Assembly: GCA_022870745.1 (NCBI GenBank)
Contig: CP085323.1
Coordinates: 124,001 to 188,000, forward strand
DNA length: 64,000 nucleotides
Source of the DNA: Silvibacterium acidisoli
GTDB taxonomy: Bacteria; Acidobacteriota; Terriglobia; Terriglobales; Acidobacteriaceae
Direction: 5' to 3'
Below, one piece after another: positions 17,833 to 27,700 of the stretch. The position numbers and the translations under genes were made by a program. The notes below the pieces were generated by a model, which saw nothing but the letters and a program-made list of their open reading frames with translations, had not been told where the DNA came from and searched no databases. Position 1 is the stretch's first letter; each line of letters starts with the position of its first letter.

Positions 17833-19005
17833 CTACGGAGCCAGCCTCGACTTAAGCCGCAGGATCGGACTCTCGAACCACGCGAATGATGCAGCGGCCA
17901 GAGCCAGGCTCAGCGACACAGCGAGAACCGCTCCGCAAAGTTCCATCACAAAAACGCTTGAAAGCGGGAAAAGCTTGTGAAGCAGGGGGTGGCTTTGCAG
18001 AATGTCGACGATCACCGGGTGGAACAGGTAAAAGCCGAAGCTGATCTTGCCCATATACCGGAGCTGCCGATTTAACAGGAGCCACTTTTGCCATCCGAAC
18101 AGGACAAGTCCGACGCATCCAGTGAACAAAACCGAAGCAGCGGAGTAGAGGAGACACCCCACGAAACCGGTCCGCTCGAAGATCAGGCATATGACGCAGA
18201 GCGGCAGTCCAATGGCCGCCATCCATCCAAATATGGGACGGAGGAACTTGCTGCCCTCATGCTCCACCCAATAAATACCCAGGAGGCTGCCCGCAATGAT
18301 CGAGTCAAGGTGAAAGGGAGTGGAGTGGTAGATCGTGGCGTGATAGTCGGGGTAGCTTATGTGGCGCGAGAGCGCGAAAAGATAATAGCCAACACGCAGC
18401 ACAGGAGATAGAGCAAACGCGACCCAGAGAATCTTCTTGACTGTCTCCAGCGATAGCCGCCGCAGGAGAACCGGCCAGATCAGGTAAAAATGCTCTTCGA
18501 TGCAGAGCGACCAGGTCATGCCGAGCATATCGCCGAAACCCAGCAGATTCTGAATAAACAACAGGTAGCAGATCAAAGGCAGGCTGAGGTGGAGATCCTG
18601 CCCGCGAGATGCCGCAAAGTGCTGAATGGAACCTACACGCGAGGCCAGGGTCAGCAACAGGTACATTCCCACCACGAACGCGTAATACAAAGGCCAGATG
18701 CGCAGACCACGCCGTACATAGAAGCGGTGGTAGTACCGCGGATCCGTGCGGGTGGCGATCAGAATTCTCGTGATCAGAAAGCCGGAGAGGACGAAGAACA
18801 GATCGACGCCCAGCCATCCCGTCCCCATAACCGCGCTCAACACTGGCTGCGAGCGCACGATTGCGCCCAGGTGGGTCATCAGAACCAGGAGGATTGCGAT
18901 GCCGCGGACCCCATCCAAGGCAGGGTTGTGGGCGGACGTTTGAGATCGTGCATGGGTCTCGGCTGGAGCATCTTCAGCCAAGACCGCGGAAGCTTGCTGT
19001 GTCAT
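17833..19005 (-). CDS. Acyltransferase 3 family membrane protein (OafA/YrhL-like)
   Basis: The 390-residue protein has about ten membrane helices. The family signature is present at the N-terminus: LDGVRGIAILLVLMTHLG, then WLGVDLFFVLSGFLI and the Arg-rich FYVRRGLRIWPLYY. The SLCIEEHFYLIWPVLL motif follows in the middle. These enzymes move acetyl or other acyl groups onto sugars of O-antigen or exopolysaccharide from the cytoplasmic side. It lies 81 bases downstream of a lipid-linked-sugar type glycosyltransferase on the same strand, consistent with glycan decoration. Confidence 0.92.
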   Translation of the reverse strand: MTQQASAVLAEDAPAETHARSQTSAHNPALDGVRGIAILLVLMTHLGAIVRSQPVLSAVMGTGWLGVDLFFVLSGFLITRILIATRTDPRYYHRFYVRRGLRIWPLYYAFVVGMYLLLTLASRVGSIQHFAASRGQDLHLSLPLICYLLFIQNLLGFGDMLGMTWSLCIEEHFYLIWPVLLRRLSLETVKKILWVAFALSPVLRVGYYLFALSRHISYPDYHATIYHSTPFHLDSIIAGSLLGIYWVEHEGSKFLRPIFGWMAAIGLPLCVICLIFERTGFVGCLLYSAASVLFTGCVGLVLFGWQKWLLLNRQLRYMGKISFGFYLFHPVIVDILQSHPLLHKLFPLSSVFVMELCGAVLAVSLSLALAAASFAWFESPILRLKSRLAP

Positions 19006-19086
19006 TCGCGCCTGCCAGGTGTGGAATCGTGAGGAATTTTAAGACCGCGCCTGCATGGAGACCGGCCGGCTTCGCCGGCCGAAGCT

Positions 19087-20073
19087 TTAGTCTTCCTGCA
19101 ACAGGCTCGGTTCGCCCGGCGCGCGCAGGCGCACCAGCCGGTCGATCGTGTACGGAGCACGCTGCTGCGAGGTGTGATAATGCCGCACCTGGAGCTCACC
19201 CAGCAGTCCGATGGCCAGCATCTGGATGCCGCCGAGAATCAGCACACCAGCTACGACAAACAAGGGACCATGCTGATCCATCACATGCTGGTGCGTAAAG
19301 AGTTTCAACGCGGCGAGGAAGATTGAGATCATTCCGCCAAAGAGAATACCCAGCGCTCCGAAGATGCCGAAGAAATGCAGCGGGCGCGTCATGTACTTCA
19401 GCAGGAAGCGGATCGTCAGCAGGTCGAAGAAGACGCGGAAGGTGCGACCGATACCGTAGTGCGACTTGCCACGCTCGCGATTCACGTTCTTGATCGGAAT
19501 TTCGCAGATGCTCGCGCCATACCAGGCTGCCAGCGCGGGAATGAACCGGTGCATCTCGCCATATAGGGGGATATTGTGGATGACTTCGCGGCGATACGCC
19601 TTATAAGTCGTGCCGAAGTCGTGGATATCCACGCCCGACAGCTTGGCCATCAACCAGTTCGCGCAACGCGAGGGGAAACGGCGCATCACGAAGTTGTCGA
19701 TACGTTCCTTACGCCATCCGCTGACGACGTCGTAACCCTCTTCGAGCTTTTCGAGGAAGTTCGGAATTTCCGCGGGGTCGTGCTGCAGGTCTCCATCCAT
19801 GGCGAGGATGAATTCGCCCTGCGCGTGATCGAAGCCTGCGGCCAGCGCGGAGGTTTGACCGAAATTGCGGCGCAGCTTGACGACCAGGACGCGGCTGTCC
19901 ACCGCGGCGATCTCTTCGAGCAACTTGTAGCTGCGATCGCTCGATCCATCGTCTACCAGCACCAGTTCGAAGCTGTCACCGACTTGCTCCATGACAGCCT
20001 TCAGCCGGTCGTACATGGCAGTGATGTTCTCTTCTTCGTTGTGGAAAGGGACGACGATGGAATACTTGGGCAT
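19087..20073 (-). CDS. GT2 glycosyltransferase, DPM/ArnC type, with C-terminal membrane helices
   Basis: The 328-residue protein shows YSIVVPFHNEEENI at the start, LVLVDDGSSD, LRRNFGQTSALAAGFDHA, and the metal site AMDGDLQHDP. These are the usual features of dolichyl/undecaprenyl-phosphate sugar transferases (ArnC, GtrB, YkoT). Two membrane helices follow (about residues 230-255 and 270-295). Such enzymes load glucose, mannose or aminoarabinose onto undecaprenyl phosphate for transfer outside. The downstream acyltransferase suggests both modify a surface glycan or lipid A. Confidence 0.92.
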   Translation of the reverse strand: MPKYSIVVPFHNEEENITAMYDRLKAVMEQVGDSFELVLVDDGSSDRSYKLLEEIAAVDSRVLVVKLRRNFGQTSALAAGFDHAQGEFILAMDGDLQHDPAEIPNFLEKLEEGYDVVSGWRKERIDNFVMRRFPSRCANWLMAKLSGVDIHDFGTTYKAYRREVIHNIPLYGEMHRFIPALAAWYGASICEIPIKNVNRERGKSHYGIGRTFRVFFDLLTIRFLLKYMTRPLHFFGIFGALGILFGGMISIFLAALKLFTHQHVMDQHGPLFVVAGVLILGGIQMLAIGLLGELQVRHYHTSQQRAPYTIDRLVRLRAPGEPSLLQED

Positions 20074-20493
20074 ATTGTTCCATTCTACCTAAATCCGGCC
20101 CTGCACTGCCTACTTGTTCCTCTCTAAATAACAACGAGGTCTTTGAGGTTGCAGGACGCGCCGGTCTTCGGCGCACCGCCCGCCGAACACAGGCCCGGCA
20201 GCGCCAGAGCCGCTTTCAGTCCCCGGAAGGGGGTTAACCAAAAGCACAATTCTCTACAACTTTTGTATTCGTGTTCAAAGTGGGAAAATCTCCACTTTTC
20301 AATAGACGCGGGGCCACTATCGTAACAACCGGATAAATATGCTTTTGTTTCTTTTGAGCCCGGACTGCCTCTTATCAATCATTTAAAGAGCCGGATTGCC
20401 CGTAAAAATTAAATTTTATCCGGCTTAAGACATATGTAAAAATCCCGCAAATAATAGGCCTTTTTCGGCGCAATACAAAAGAACGTACAAGAA

Positions 20494-20503
20494 ACCGAAC
20501 GGT
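20494..20503 (+). repeat. Inverted repeat ACCGAACGGT, copy 1
   Basis: ACCG and CGGT arms are separated by AA, 240 bases before the receptor start. The same element with one more pair (GACCGAACGGTC) lies 235 bases before the second receptor. In both cases it is followed by a TTTCAGGCTT stretch. It is a candidate operator or part of a leader structure. Confidence 0.55.
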
Positions 20504-20623
20504 CGCTTTCAGGCTTCCCGGCCGCTTGCTTTTGCCAATAATCGTCAGTTACGTTGTTTTTATATTTGCCTTGGATGAATGGGCTGTTGTTCTCAAGGCT
20601 ACGTAACCTTTCCAGCAACGAGA

Positions 20624-20639
20624 CCGGATAGCGATCCGG
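20624..20639 (+). repeat. Inverted repeat CCGGAT-AGCG-ATCCGG, copy 1
   Basis: The six-base arms lie 110 bases before the start codon, within the shared stretch AACGAGACCGG...GATCCGGCA. The matching copy at 24617-24632 keeps five of the six pairs. Confidence 0.55.
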
Positions 20640-20733
20640 CAAAAAACGCGGACCAATAGAAGTGGGGTTCGCGGATTGATGGTTTCTCTTAACGTTCCAC
20701 TCTATCTGACAAGCACGTGCTTGGAGGCAATAC

Positions 20734-23700
20734 ATGAAACACAGATTCACACTCCTGGGGACATCGGTCCTGTCGGCCGTAGTCTGTTTCAGCGGCATGG
20801 CGCAGACGATTACCGGCTCCATCAACGGAACGGTAACGGACCCCTCCGGAGCAATCATTCCCAACGCGACCGTAACTGCTCGCAACATCGACACGGGCGT
20901 TGAGACCAAGGCGACAACGAACGGCAGCGGCGACTACAACCTCCGCTTCCTGCAGATCGGCCACTACCAGGTAACCATCGGCAACCCCGGCTTCGCGAAC
21001 TTCGTTTCGTCGCAGTTCACGCTGGAAGTCAACCAGATCGCCAAGATCGACGCCAAGCTCGCCCCGGGCAACGCCACCCAGACCGTAACGGTCAGCGGCA
21101 ACCTCCAGCCCATCCTTGATACGGACAACGCCACGCTGGCAGGCACCTTTACCGCGAACACCATCCAGAACATGCCGCTGAACGGCCGCAATTTCTCGTC
21201 AGCGACCGAGTTTCTTCCCGGAGCCGTGGTGACCAACCCCGCGGGCATGACCGGCCAGAACGCCATTGAGCGCGACACCAACCAGGGCGGCCAGGTCTCG
21301 GTGAACGGCAACCGTAACCAGACGAACAGCTACCTGCTGGACGGTGTCGAAATCAACGAAACCATCAACAACGTCATCGGCTACAACCCGAGCCCGGACG
21401 CGATTGAGAACCTGACGGTCATCACCTCGAACGCTGCCGCCGAATACGGCAACGTCAACGGTGGCGATGTGATCGCGGTGATCAAGAGCGGTGGCAACCA
21501 GTACCACGGTTCGGCCTTTGGCTTCCTCCAGAATGCCAACCTCGACGCCAACTCCTGGGGAAATAACTTTGCTGGCAATCCGAAGCAGCCCTTTACCCAG
21601 ACGGTTTTCGGCGGCACAGTTGGCGGACGCATCATGAAGGACAAGCTCTTCTTCTTCGCTGATTACGAGGGCGCCCGCTATCAGACCGGCGGTACCCAAA
21701 CGGTTAGCGTTATTCCGCAAGCCTTCCGCAACGGCGACTTCTCGTCACTTGGAACCCAGCTTTACCATTGGGTAAACGGAGTTCGTCTGCCTTACGCAAA
21801 CAATCAGGTCCCGGTCACCAACCCCGTGGCTGCCTTCCTGTTTGCGCATCCCGAGCTGTACCCGCTGCCGAACCAGGCACCTACGAGCCATACTATTGCT
21901 CAGAACAACTACATCGGCGCGTATCACAAGACCGAACGCAACGATCAGGGCGACATCAAGATCGACTGGCACTACGGCGCGAAAGACGTGCTGGCTGTCC
22001 GCTACTCGCAGGGCGAAGCTTCTGACGCCACCCCTGAAACTCCGATCGCCATCACCTTCCCCACCACCAACAGCTATCCGTTCAAGGGGCTGGCCATCAA
22101 CGAAGTCCACACCTTCAGCCCTTCTATCGTGAACGAGTTCCGCGCGGGCTGGTCACGTGTTCGCTGGGTACAGGGCACTCCTGTTGACACCACCGGCCAG
22201 TTTGGAACGAAAGGCGATTCGATCGTCGGCATCAACTTCCCCAACCAGCCCTGCGACGGCTTCACTGCCCAGAGCTGGAACTCCAATGGCGGTAGCAACA
22301 ACCTGTCGTATCTGACCGGCGTAGGTACCGATTGCTCCGGCAGCAGCCTGATCAACAACATCTTCACCTATGGCGACAACCTGACCATGGAGCTGGGTAA
22401 GCATACCTTGAAGATGGGCACGGAAATTGTTCGCTATCAGCAGAACAACTTCTACCCCGGCAATGACGGCATCATGGGTAACGAAGAGTACGGCGGCAGC
22501 TTCACCGGCAACGACGTCTCGGACTTCCTCGCCAACGATGTTTACTACGCCGGCGTTTCTGCTGACGTGGGTCGCTCCGGCCAGCGCCAGTACCGCGATG
22601 GCTTCTTCTTCCAGGACGATTGGAAGGCAACCGACAAGCTGACCCTGAACCTCGGCCTCCGCTGGGAATACGATCAGCCTATTTATGAAGTCAACGACAA
22701 GCAGGCGAACGTGGACCTGGCCACCGGTCAGTACTACTACGCCGGCACCGCCGCAGCCGCCAAGGTCTTCGGCGACGGTCACGCTCTCTACCACCCCACG
22801 TACACCAACTTCATGCCCCGCATTGGATTTGCATACCAGCCGAAGGATCGCTGGGTTATCCGTGGCGGATACGGCATCACCAACTTCCTCGAGGGCACAG
22901 GCGCCAACCTCCGCCTGAACTTCAACCCGCCCTTCCAGCCCGCATACCAGTACACAGCGCTGCAGGGATCGGCCACGACCGCCGGCACCCCGTTGACCGC
23001 GGAAAATGCCCTCCCGGCAAACATCTCCGGCAGCACTGGCGCCAACACGCTGCGTGCCTGGGACAGCAACCTGCGCCCGGCCTTCATCCAGGAGTTCACC
23101 CTCTCGGCTGAATACCAGCTCAGCAACCAGACCTCGGTTTCGGTAGGCTACGTTGGCCAGACCGGTCAGCACCTGGTTGATGCTCGCGCCGCCAACCAGC
23201 TCACCGCTCCTGGTGCAGTCGCTCCTTACTTCAACCTCGTAGGCCAGAGCGGCAGCATCGTCGAGACGCAGTCGAACTCGATGATGAACTACAACGGCAT
23301 GCAAGTCACGGTTCGTCACCGCGAGCACAATGGTGTGGAATATACCGTGAACTACACCTACGCCAAGGCCCTGTCGAACAATCCTGGCTTCTACGGCGCC
23401 AATTCGGGCGGTAACATCAGCAACGACTACGGCCCGAACTACAGCGCCTACTGGCAGAACGCCTACAACGGCCACGCAGACTACGGCCCGTCCAGCATGG
23501 ACGTCCGTCACAATCTGAACGCAACCGGCGTCTATGAACTGCCCTTCGGACGCGGCAAGCGCTACGGCACCAACATGAACCGCTGGATCGACGAAGCAGC
23601 CGGTGGCTGGAAGCTGACCGGTACGGCTATCGTTTACTCCGGCCTGCCCGTCACCGTCTCGGGTCCGAACTATGCAGCAGTAAACTCGGGTTCCGCGCGT

Positions 23701-24090
23701 GCGAATCAGTACCGCAAGCTCGTGGTCCGCAACCGCAGCATTGCAAACTGGTTCGGTAACGATCCTTCGGCAACGCCCTGCGATCCTACGACCGCTGGTT
23801 CCAACAATGGCGCCTGCGCCTACGGACCTGAAGCCACGGGTGAGTTCGGCAGCGCCGCTAACGGCTCTGAGCGCGCTCCTGGTTTCGAGCAGATCGACCT
23901 CTCGGCTGGCAAGGCATTCAAGATCACGGAGAGTCAGAACATCGAATACCGTGCGGACTTCTTCAACGCCTTCAACATCGCCAGCTACAACTATCCCGAT
24001 GCCAACATCAGCGACAGCACCTTTGGACAGATCAACGATACCCGCTCACAGCCGCGTATCATCCAGATGTCGCTGCACTACAACTTCTAA
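20734..24090 (+). CDS. Oar-like TonB-dependent receptor with N-terminal carboxypeptidase-regulatory domain
   Basis: The 1118-residue outer-membrane protein has a signal peptide (residues 1-24, SGMAQ). A carboxypeptidase-D regulatory-like domain follows at about 27-105 (GTVTDPSGAIIPNATVTA, then YNLRFLQIGHYQVT). A plug region follows at about 120-260 (NMPLNGRNFSSATEFLPG, VNGNRNQTNSYLLDGVE), then a long beta-barrel ending in LHYNF, the C-terminal aromatic needed for outer-membrane insertion. Such receptors import sugars, siderophores or other ligands with TonB energy; the ligand is unknown, and no SusD-like or transport gene is adjacent. A paralogue follows at 24720 with a similar leader. Confidence 0.95.
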   Translation: MKHRFTLLGTSVLSAVVCFSGMAQTITGSINGTVTDPSGAIIPNATVTARNIDTGVETKATTNGSGDYNLRFLQIGHYQVTIGNPGFANFVSSQFTLEVNQIAKIDAKLAPGNATQTVTVSGNLQPILDTDNATLAGTFTANTIQNMPLNGRNFSSATEFLPGAVVTNPAGMTGQNAIERDTNQGGQVSVNGNRNQTNSYLLDGVEINETINNVIGYNPSPDAIENLTVITSNAAAEYGNVNGGDVIAVIKSGGNQYHGSAFGFLQNANLDANSWGNNFAGNPKQPFTQTVFGGTVGGRIMKDKLFFFADYEGARYQTGGTQTVSVIPQAFRNGDFSSLGTQLYHWVNGVRLPYANNQVPVTNPVAAFLFAHPELYPLPNQAPTSHTIAQNNYIGAYHKTERNDQGDIKIDWHYGAKDVLAVRYSQGEASDATPETPIAITFPTTNSYPFKGLAINEVHTFSPSIVNEFRAGWSRVRWVQGTPVDTTGQFGTKGDSIVGINFPNQPCDGFTAQSWNSNGGSNNLSYLTGVGTDCSGSSLINNIFTYGDNLTMELGKHTLKMGTEIVRYQQNNFYPGNDGIMGNEEYGGSFTGNDVSDFLANDVYYAGVSADVGRSGQRQYRDGFFFQDDWKATDKLTLNLGLRWEYDQPIYEVNDKQANVDLATGQYYYAGTAAAAKVFGDGHALYHPTYTNFMPRIGFAYQPKDRWVIRGGYGITNFLEGTGANLRLNFNPPFQPAYQYTALQGSATTAGTPLTAENALPANISGSTGANTLRAWDSNLRPAFIQEFTLSAEYQLSNQTSVSVGYVGQTGQHLVDARAANQLTAPGAVAPYFNLVGQSGSIVETQSNSMMNYNGMQVTVRHREHNGVEYTVNYTYAKALSNNPGFYGANSGGNISNDYGPNYSAYWQNAYNGHADYGPSSMDVRHNLNATGVYELPFGRGKRYGTNMNRWIDEAAGGWKLTGTAIVYSGLPVTVSGPNYAAVNSGSARANQYRKLVVRNRSIANWFGNDPSATPCDPTTAGSNNGACAYGPEATGEFGSAANGSERAPGFEQIDLSAGKAFKITESQNIEYRADFFNAFNIASYNYPDANISDSTFGQINDTRSQPRIIQMSLHYNF

Positions 24091-24096
24091 CCAATC

Positions 24097-24130
24097 TTTC
24101 GCTGGCTAACGAAAGCTTTAGCCAGCGAAA
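24097..24130 (+). repeat. Inverted repeat just after the first receptor gene
   Basis: TTTCGCTGGCTAA (24097-24109) is the exact reverse complement of 24118-24130, with an eight-base loop. It starts 7 bases after the stop codon and precedes the T-rich terminator by 13 bases. There is no T-run after it, so it may protect the 3' end or assist termination. Confidence 0.7.
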
Positions 24131-24143
24131 GACTGAAAAGACA

Positions 24144-24169
24144 AGCCCCTGCCTAGGCAGGGGCTTTTT
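24144..24169 (+). terminator. Rho-independent terminator of the first receptor gene
   Basis: AGCCCCTGCC and GGCAGGGGCT form a perfect GC-rich stem with TA between them, followed by TTTTTC. Confidence 0.9.
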
Positions 24170-24484
24170 CTTGCCCGCTCAACTCTTCTGATTCGGATTC
24201 CCAGGCCTCCTTTACTACGGACGTTCGCCTCTGGCGTACAACTTTCGTGGCATGATGGCTCGCGCAAGCTCGAGACGGACAAAGCATACTGAACGCGGTT
24301 ACCGATTCGGATCTTAATAATCTTTTTATTTCTTAATGCTTCGATTCGCTGCGCACTGACCGGCGACTATTTTCGAAAAGTTTCGCTAAACGCTTAACCG
24401 ACCCCATACCCTTCCCTCGCAATCGACTGCAAATACAGGGAATCGTAGAGCGTTTGGCCGGCACCTACAAAAGTCTATACAAGC

Positions 24485-24496
24485 GACCGAACGGTC
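24485..24496 (+). repeat. Inverted repeat GACCGAACGGTC, copy 2
   Basis: Five-base arms with AA between them, 235 bases before the second receptor start, matching the element at 20494-20503. Confidence 0.55.
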
Positions 24497-24616
24497 TTTT
24501 CAGGCTTTCTTTTCTTTCTTGCAATTGTTAATAAACGTCGATTAAGTTGTCTTCTAACTTTCACGAACTCAATCAGCCTGGAGTTCGATTTTGACGTTGG
24601 CTTCACAGAAACGAGA

Positions 24617-24632
24617 CCGGAAATCGATCCGG
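24617..24632 (+). repeat. Inverted repeat CCGGA-AATCGA-TCCGG, copy 2
   Basis: Five-base arms 103 bases before the start codon, in the same AACGAGACCGG context as the copy at 20624-20639. Confidence 0.55.
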
Positions 24633-24719
24633 CATAAATCCTAGACCGGCCATAGATCTGGTCCATTGCATGAATTCGACGTTCAACCTGATTCGACAAG
24701 TGTTTGGAGGCAACACATT

Positions 24720-27700
24720 ATGAAACAGAAATCCACATTGCTGTTGTGGAGCTTTCTGCTATCGTTTGCAGTCTGTCTTAGCGGCATGGCGCAGACGGTC
24801 ACCGGATCGGTCCGCGGTACGATCACCGATCCCAGCGGCGCTATTGTTCCGAACGCCAAAGTTACCGCGATCAATACGGCCACCGGCGTAAAAACCACTG
24901 ACAACACCAACAATGCAGGCGAGTACTCGATTCGCTTTTTGCAGATCGGCCAGTACACCCTGACCGTTGAAATTCAGGGGTTCAACACCGCCCACTATGG
25001 ACCGTTCTCTCTTGAAATTGACCAGGTCGCCAAGATCGATATTCCGCTCTCTATCGGCCAGACCAGCACCACGGTTACGGTTCAGGAAAACACGCAGCCT
25101 ATCCTGCAAACGGAAAACGCCACCAACGGCGAGACCTTCACTGAAAACACCATCAACAGTGTTCCTCTCAATGGACGCGATTTCTCGCAGCTGACGGTGT
25201 TCACGCCCGGCGCAGTTTCGACCGGTTATGGCACGTATGGTTCGGTGAGTGGCAGTTCATCGAACTCTTCCGAGCGTTCGACCAACGCCAACAACGAAGC
25301 GAACGTCAACGGTAGCCGTCAGCAGTCGAACAACTTCCTGCTGGACGGCCAGGAAATCAACGAAAACCTGAACAACACGATCGGTTACAGCCCTAGCCCC
25401 GACTCGCTCGAACAGGTCCGCGTGGTCGCTTCGAATGCCAATGCTGAATTTGGAAATGTCAACGGCGGCGAAGTCATCATGGTTATGAAAAGCGGCAGCA
25501 ATCAGATACATGGAAGCGGTTTCGGTTTCCTGTCCAACGACAATCTGAATGCCAATAGCTGGCAGCACGATTTTCAAGGGGTTCCTAAGAGCGCCTATAC
25601 GCAGACTATTTTTGGTGGGACCCTTGGTGGTCCGATCATCAAAAACAAGCTTTTCTTTTTCATCGACTATGAGGGCTTCCGCTACCATTCGAGCGGTCAG
25701 GCTACGGCCAGCGTAGCTCCTGCGGCTTTCAGAACTGGTGACCTCTCCGTTCTGCAAAACCTCGGCATCCACCTTTACGATACCCAGGCCCCAGGGCGCC
25801 CGGCGTACGCGAATAACCAGATTCCCATTCTCAGCCCGGTAGCTGCGTTCCTGTTCTCCCATCCAGAAGCCTATCCTCTGCCAAACCACCAGAGCACGAC
25901 CGACCCGTTGGATATTTATCAAAACTACATCGGGCCGAGCAAGGTCTTCTCACGCAATGACCAGGGCGACGTCAAGATTGATTGGAACATTCACAACAAC
26001 GACACGCTCTCTGCCCGCTACTCCCAGGGTTACGCCCAGGACGGAACGGTTGCCGTGCCGATCCCTGTTCAGTTTCCATCTGCCTCGAACTATCCCGATC
26101 ACCTCGGCACCATCACGTGGACGCACACACTCTCTCCGGAGATTGTGAACTACGCGCGCGCTTCTTACTCGCGTATCCAGTTCAACAGCGGCGTTACAAC
26201 CGACCCCAGCGGCATTTTCGGATTCAACGGCAACTCCATCGTGGGCATTCCGAGCAATCCGCAGCAGGTACAAGGATTCAGCCAGCAGTCAATTAACGGT
26301 ATAGGCGGCACAACAGCTCCCGGTCCGGGCTATCTTGATGGATTTGGCGCTAACCCGACGCCGGAAATATTCGTGGACAACGTCTTTGAATATGCCGACA
26401 ACCTCACGTGGCAGCGTGGCAAGCACCTCTTCAAGTTCGGCGTTCAGTTTGCTCGCTATCAGCAAAACAGCTTTTACCCTGGTAACGACGGCGAGCTCGG
26501 CGACTTCACCTATAACGGACAGTATTCTTCGCTGCCTTCCGCAAGCACGTTCTATCCCTTTGCAGACTTCATTCTCGACCGCGCCAACGACGTTCAGATC
26601 GGCAATGTTACCGGCCTGACCGGTCAACGGCAGTGGCGTGATGGTGTCTTTGCACAGGACGACTGGAAGGTCACCGACAAGATGACGCTCAACCTTGGCG
26701 TCCGTTGGGAATACGATCAGCCCATCTATGAAGTCAACAACAAGATGGCAAATATCGATACCAACACAGGCCAGATCATTTATGCCGGCGTGAATGGCGC
26801 CAGCAGGGCTCTTTACGATCCGACCTATACGCAATTCCAGCCAAGATTCGGTTTTGCGTACCAGGCCACGCCCCGCTTTGTGGTTCGCGGCGGTTACGGT
26901 ATCACCAGCTATCTCGAAGGCATGGGCGCGAACCTCCGCCTCACGCAGAACCCACCCTTCCACACCGACTTCGAACAGCTCGGTGTGAATCCTTCGGACG
27001 CCTCGAACGGTCAGTTCTACTCGACGGTCGACGGATTTCCGACTACCCAGGCTGCGACCACGACATTCTATGTGTGGCCAAAAGACCTGAAGCCCTCGTC
27101 CACGCAAGAATTCACGCTGATGAGCGAATATGAGCTGACCCCTAGCTCGACGATTCAGGTCGGATACGTCGGTATTCTTGGACATCACCTGACCGATCCC
27201 TGGTGGGGCAACCAGCTCACCTCAATCGGTGGAACCGCACCCTATGCCGATATCGTCGGCCAGAACGGTATCGTCAAGTTCAGCTTGACGAACGGCGCCA
27301 GCAACTACAACGCGCTGCAGGCCGTCTTCCGCCAGCGTCTTACTGCTGGTCTGGAACTGACTGCGAACTACACATATTCGAAGTCTCTGACAGACAGCTT
27401 CGGCTATTACGGTGTCTCGAGCATCAGCGGTCAGTACTATCAGCAGAATGCATACGATATGCGTTCAGAATGGGGACCGTCCGGATTCGACACCCGGCAT
27501 GCCCTCAGCGTGACCGGCACCTATGACCTTCCCTTTGGCCGCGGAAAGCGTTTCGGCGGGAACATGAACCGTGTGCTCGACGAAGCAGTAGGCGGATGGA
27601 AGCTTTCGGGCTCCAATGTTTCCTACGGGGCCTTCCCGGTCACACTGACCTCACCTTCACACTATTCGAGCTCTCTTCATGCTGCCGATGCTCGACCGAA

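Larger units (their letters stand above)
20074..20733. promoter_or_regulatory. Long leader of the first TonB-dependent receptor, with several inverted repeats
   Basis: This 660-base gap contains no convincing gene. Visible structure, left to right: GCGCCG/CGGCGC hairpin (20158-20174), AAAGTGG/CCACTTT hairpin (20277-20298), AGCCGGAT/ATCCGGCT (20389-20425) around an AT-rich loop, ACCGAACGGT (20494-20503), and CCGGAT-AGCG-ATCCGG (20624-20639). From about 20471 to the start codon it resembles the leader of the second receptor (24470-24719). A strong ribosome site TTGGAGGCAA precedes the ATG. It should hold the promoter and regulatory sites for the receptor. Confidence 0.6.
24091..24719. promoter_or_regulatory. 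Terminator plus leader between the two TonB-dependent receptors
   Basis: The first 80 bases hold a hairpin and a strong terminator for the upstream receptor. The middle (24180-24460) is AT-rich without a recognisable gene. From about 24470 the sequence resembles the leader of the first receptor: TACAAAAG, TACAAG, the GACCGAACGGTC repeat, TTTCAGGCTT, AACGAGACCGG...GATCCGGCA, GACAAG and the ribosome site TTTGGAGGCAACACA. Confidence 0.6.

Noticed and set aside
20158-20240. Possible tRNA or small structured RNA from the GC-rich hairpin stretch
   Set aside because: No cloverleaf, no T-loop GTTCRANNC match and no acceptor pairing could be found.
22153-23511. 452-codon open frame antisense to the first receptor gene
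   Set aside because: It mirrors the receptor's third-position GC bias; the translation is Val/Gly/Arg-rich with no fold, and it has no ribosome site.
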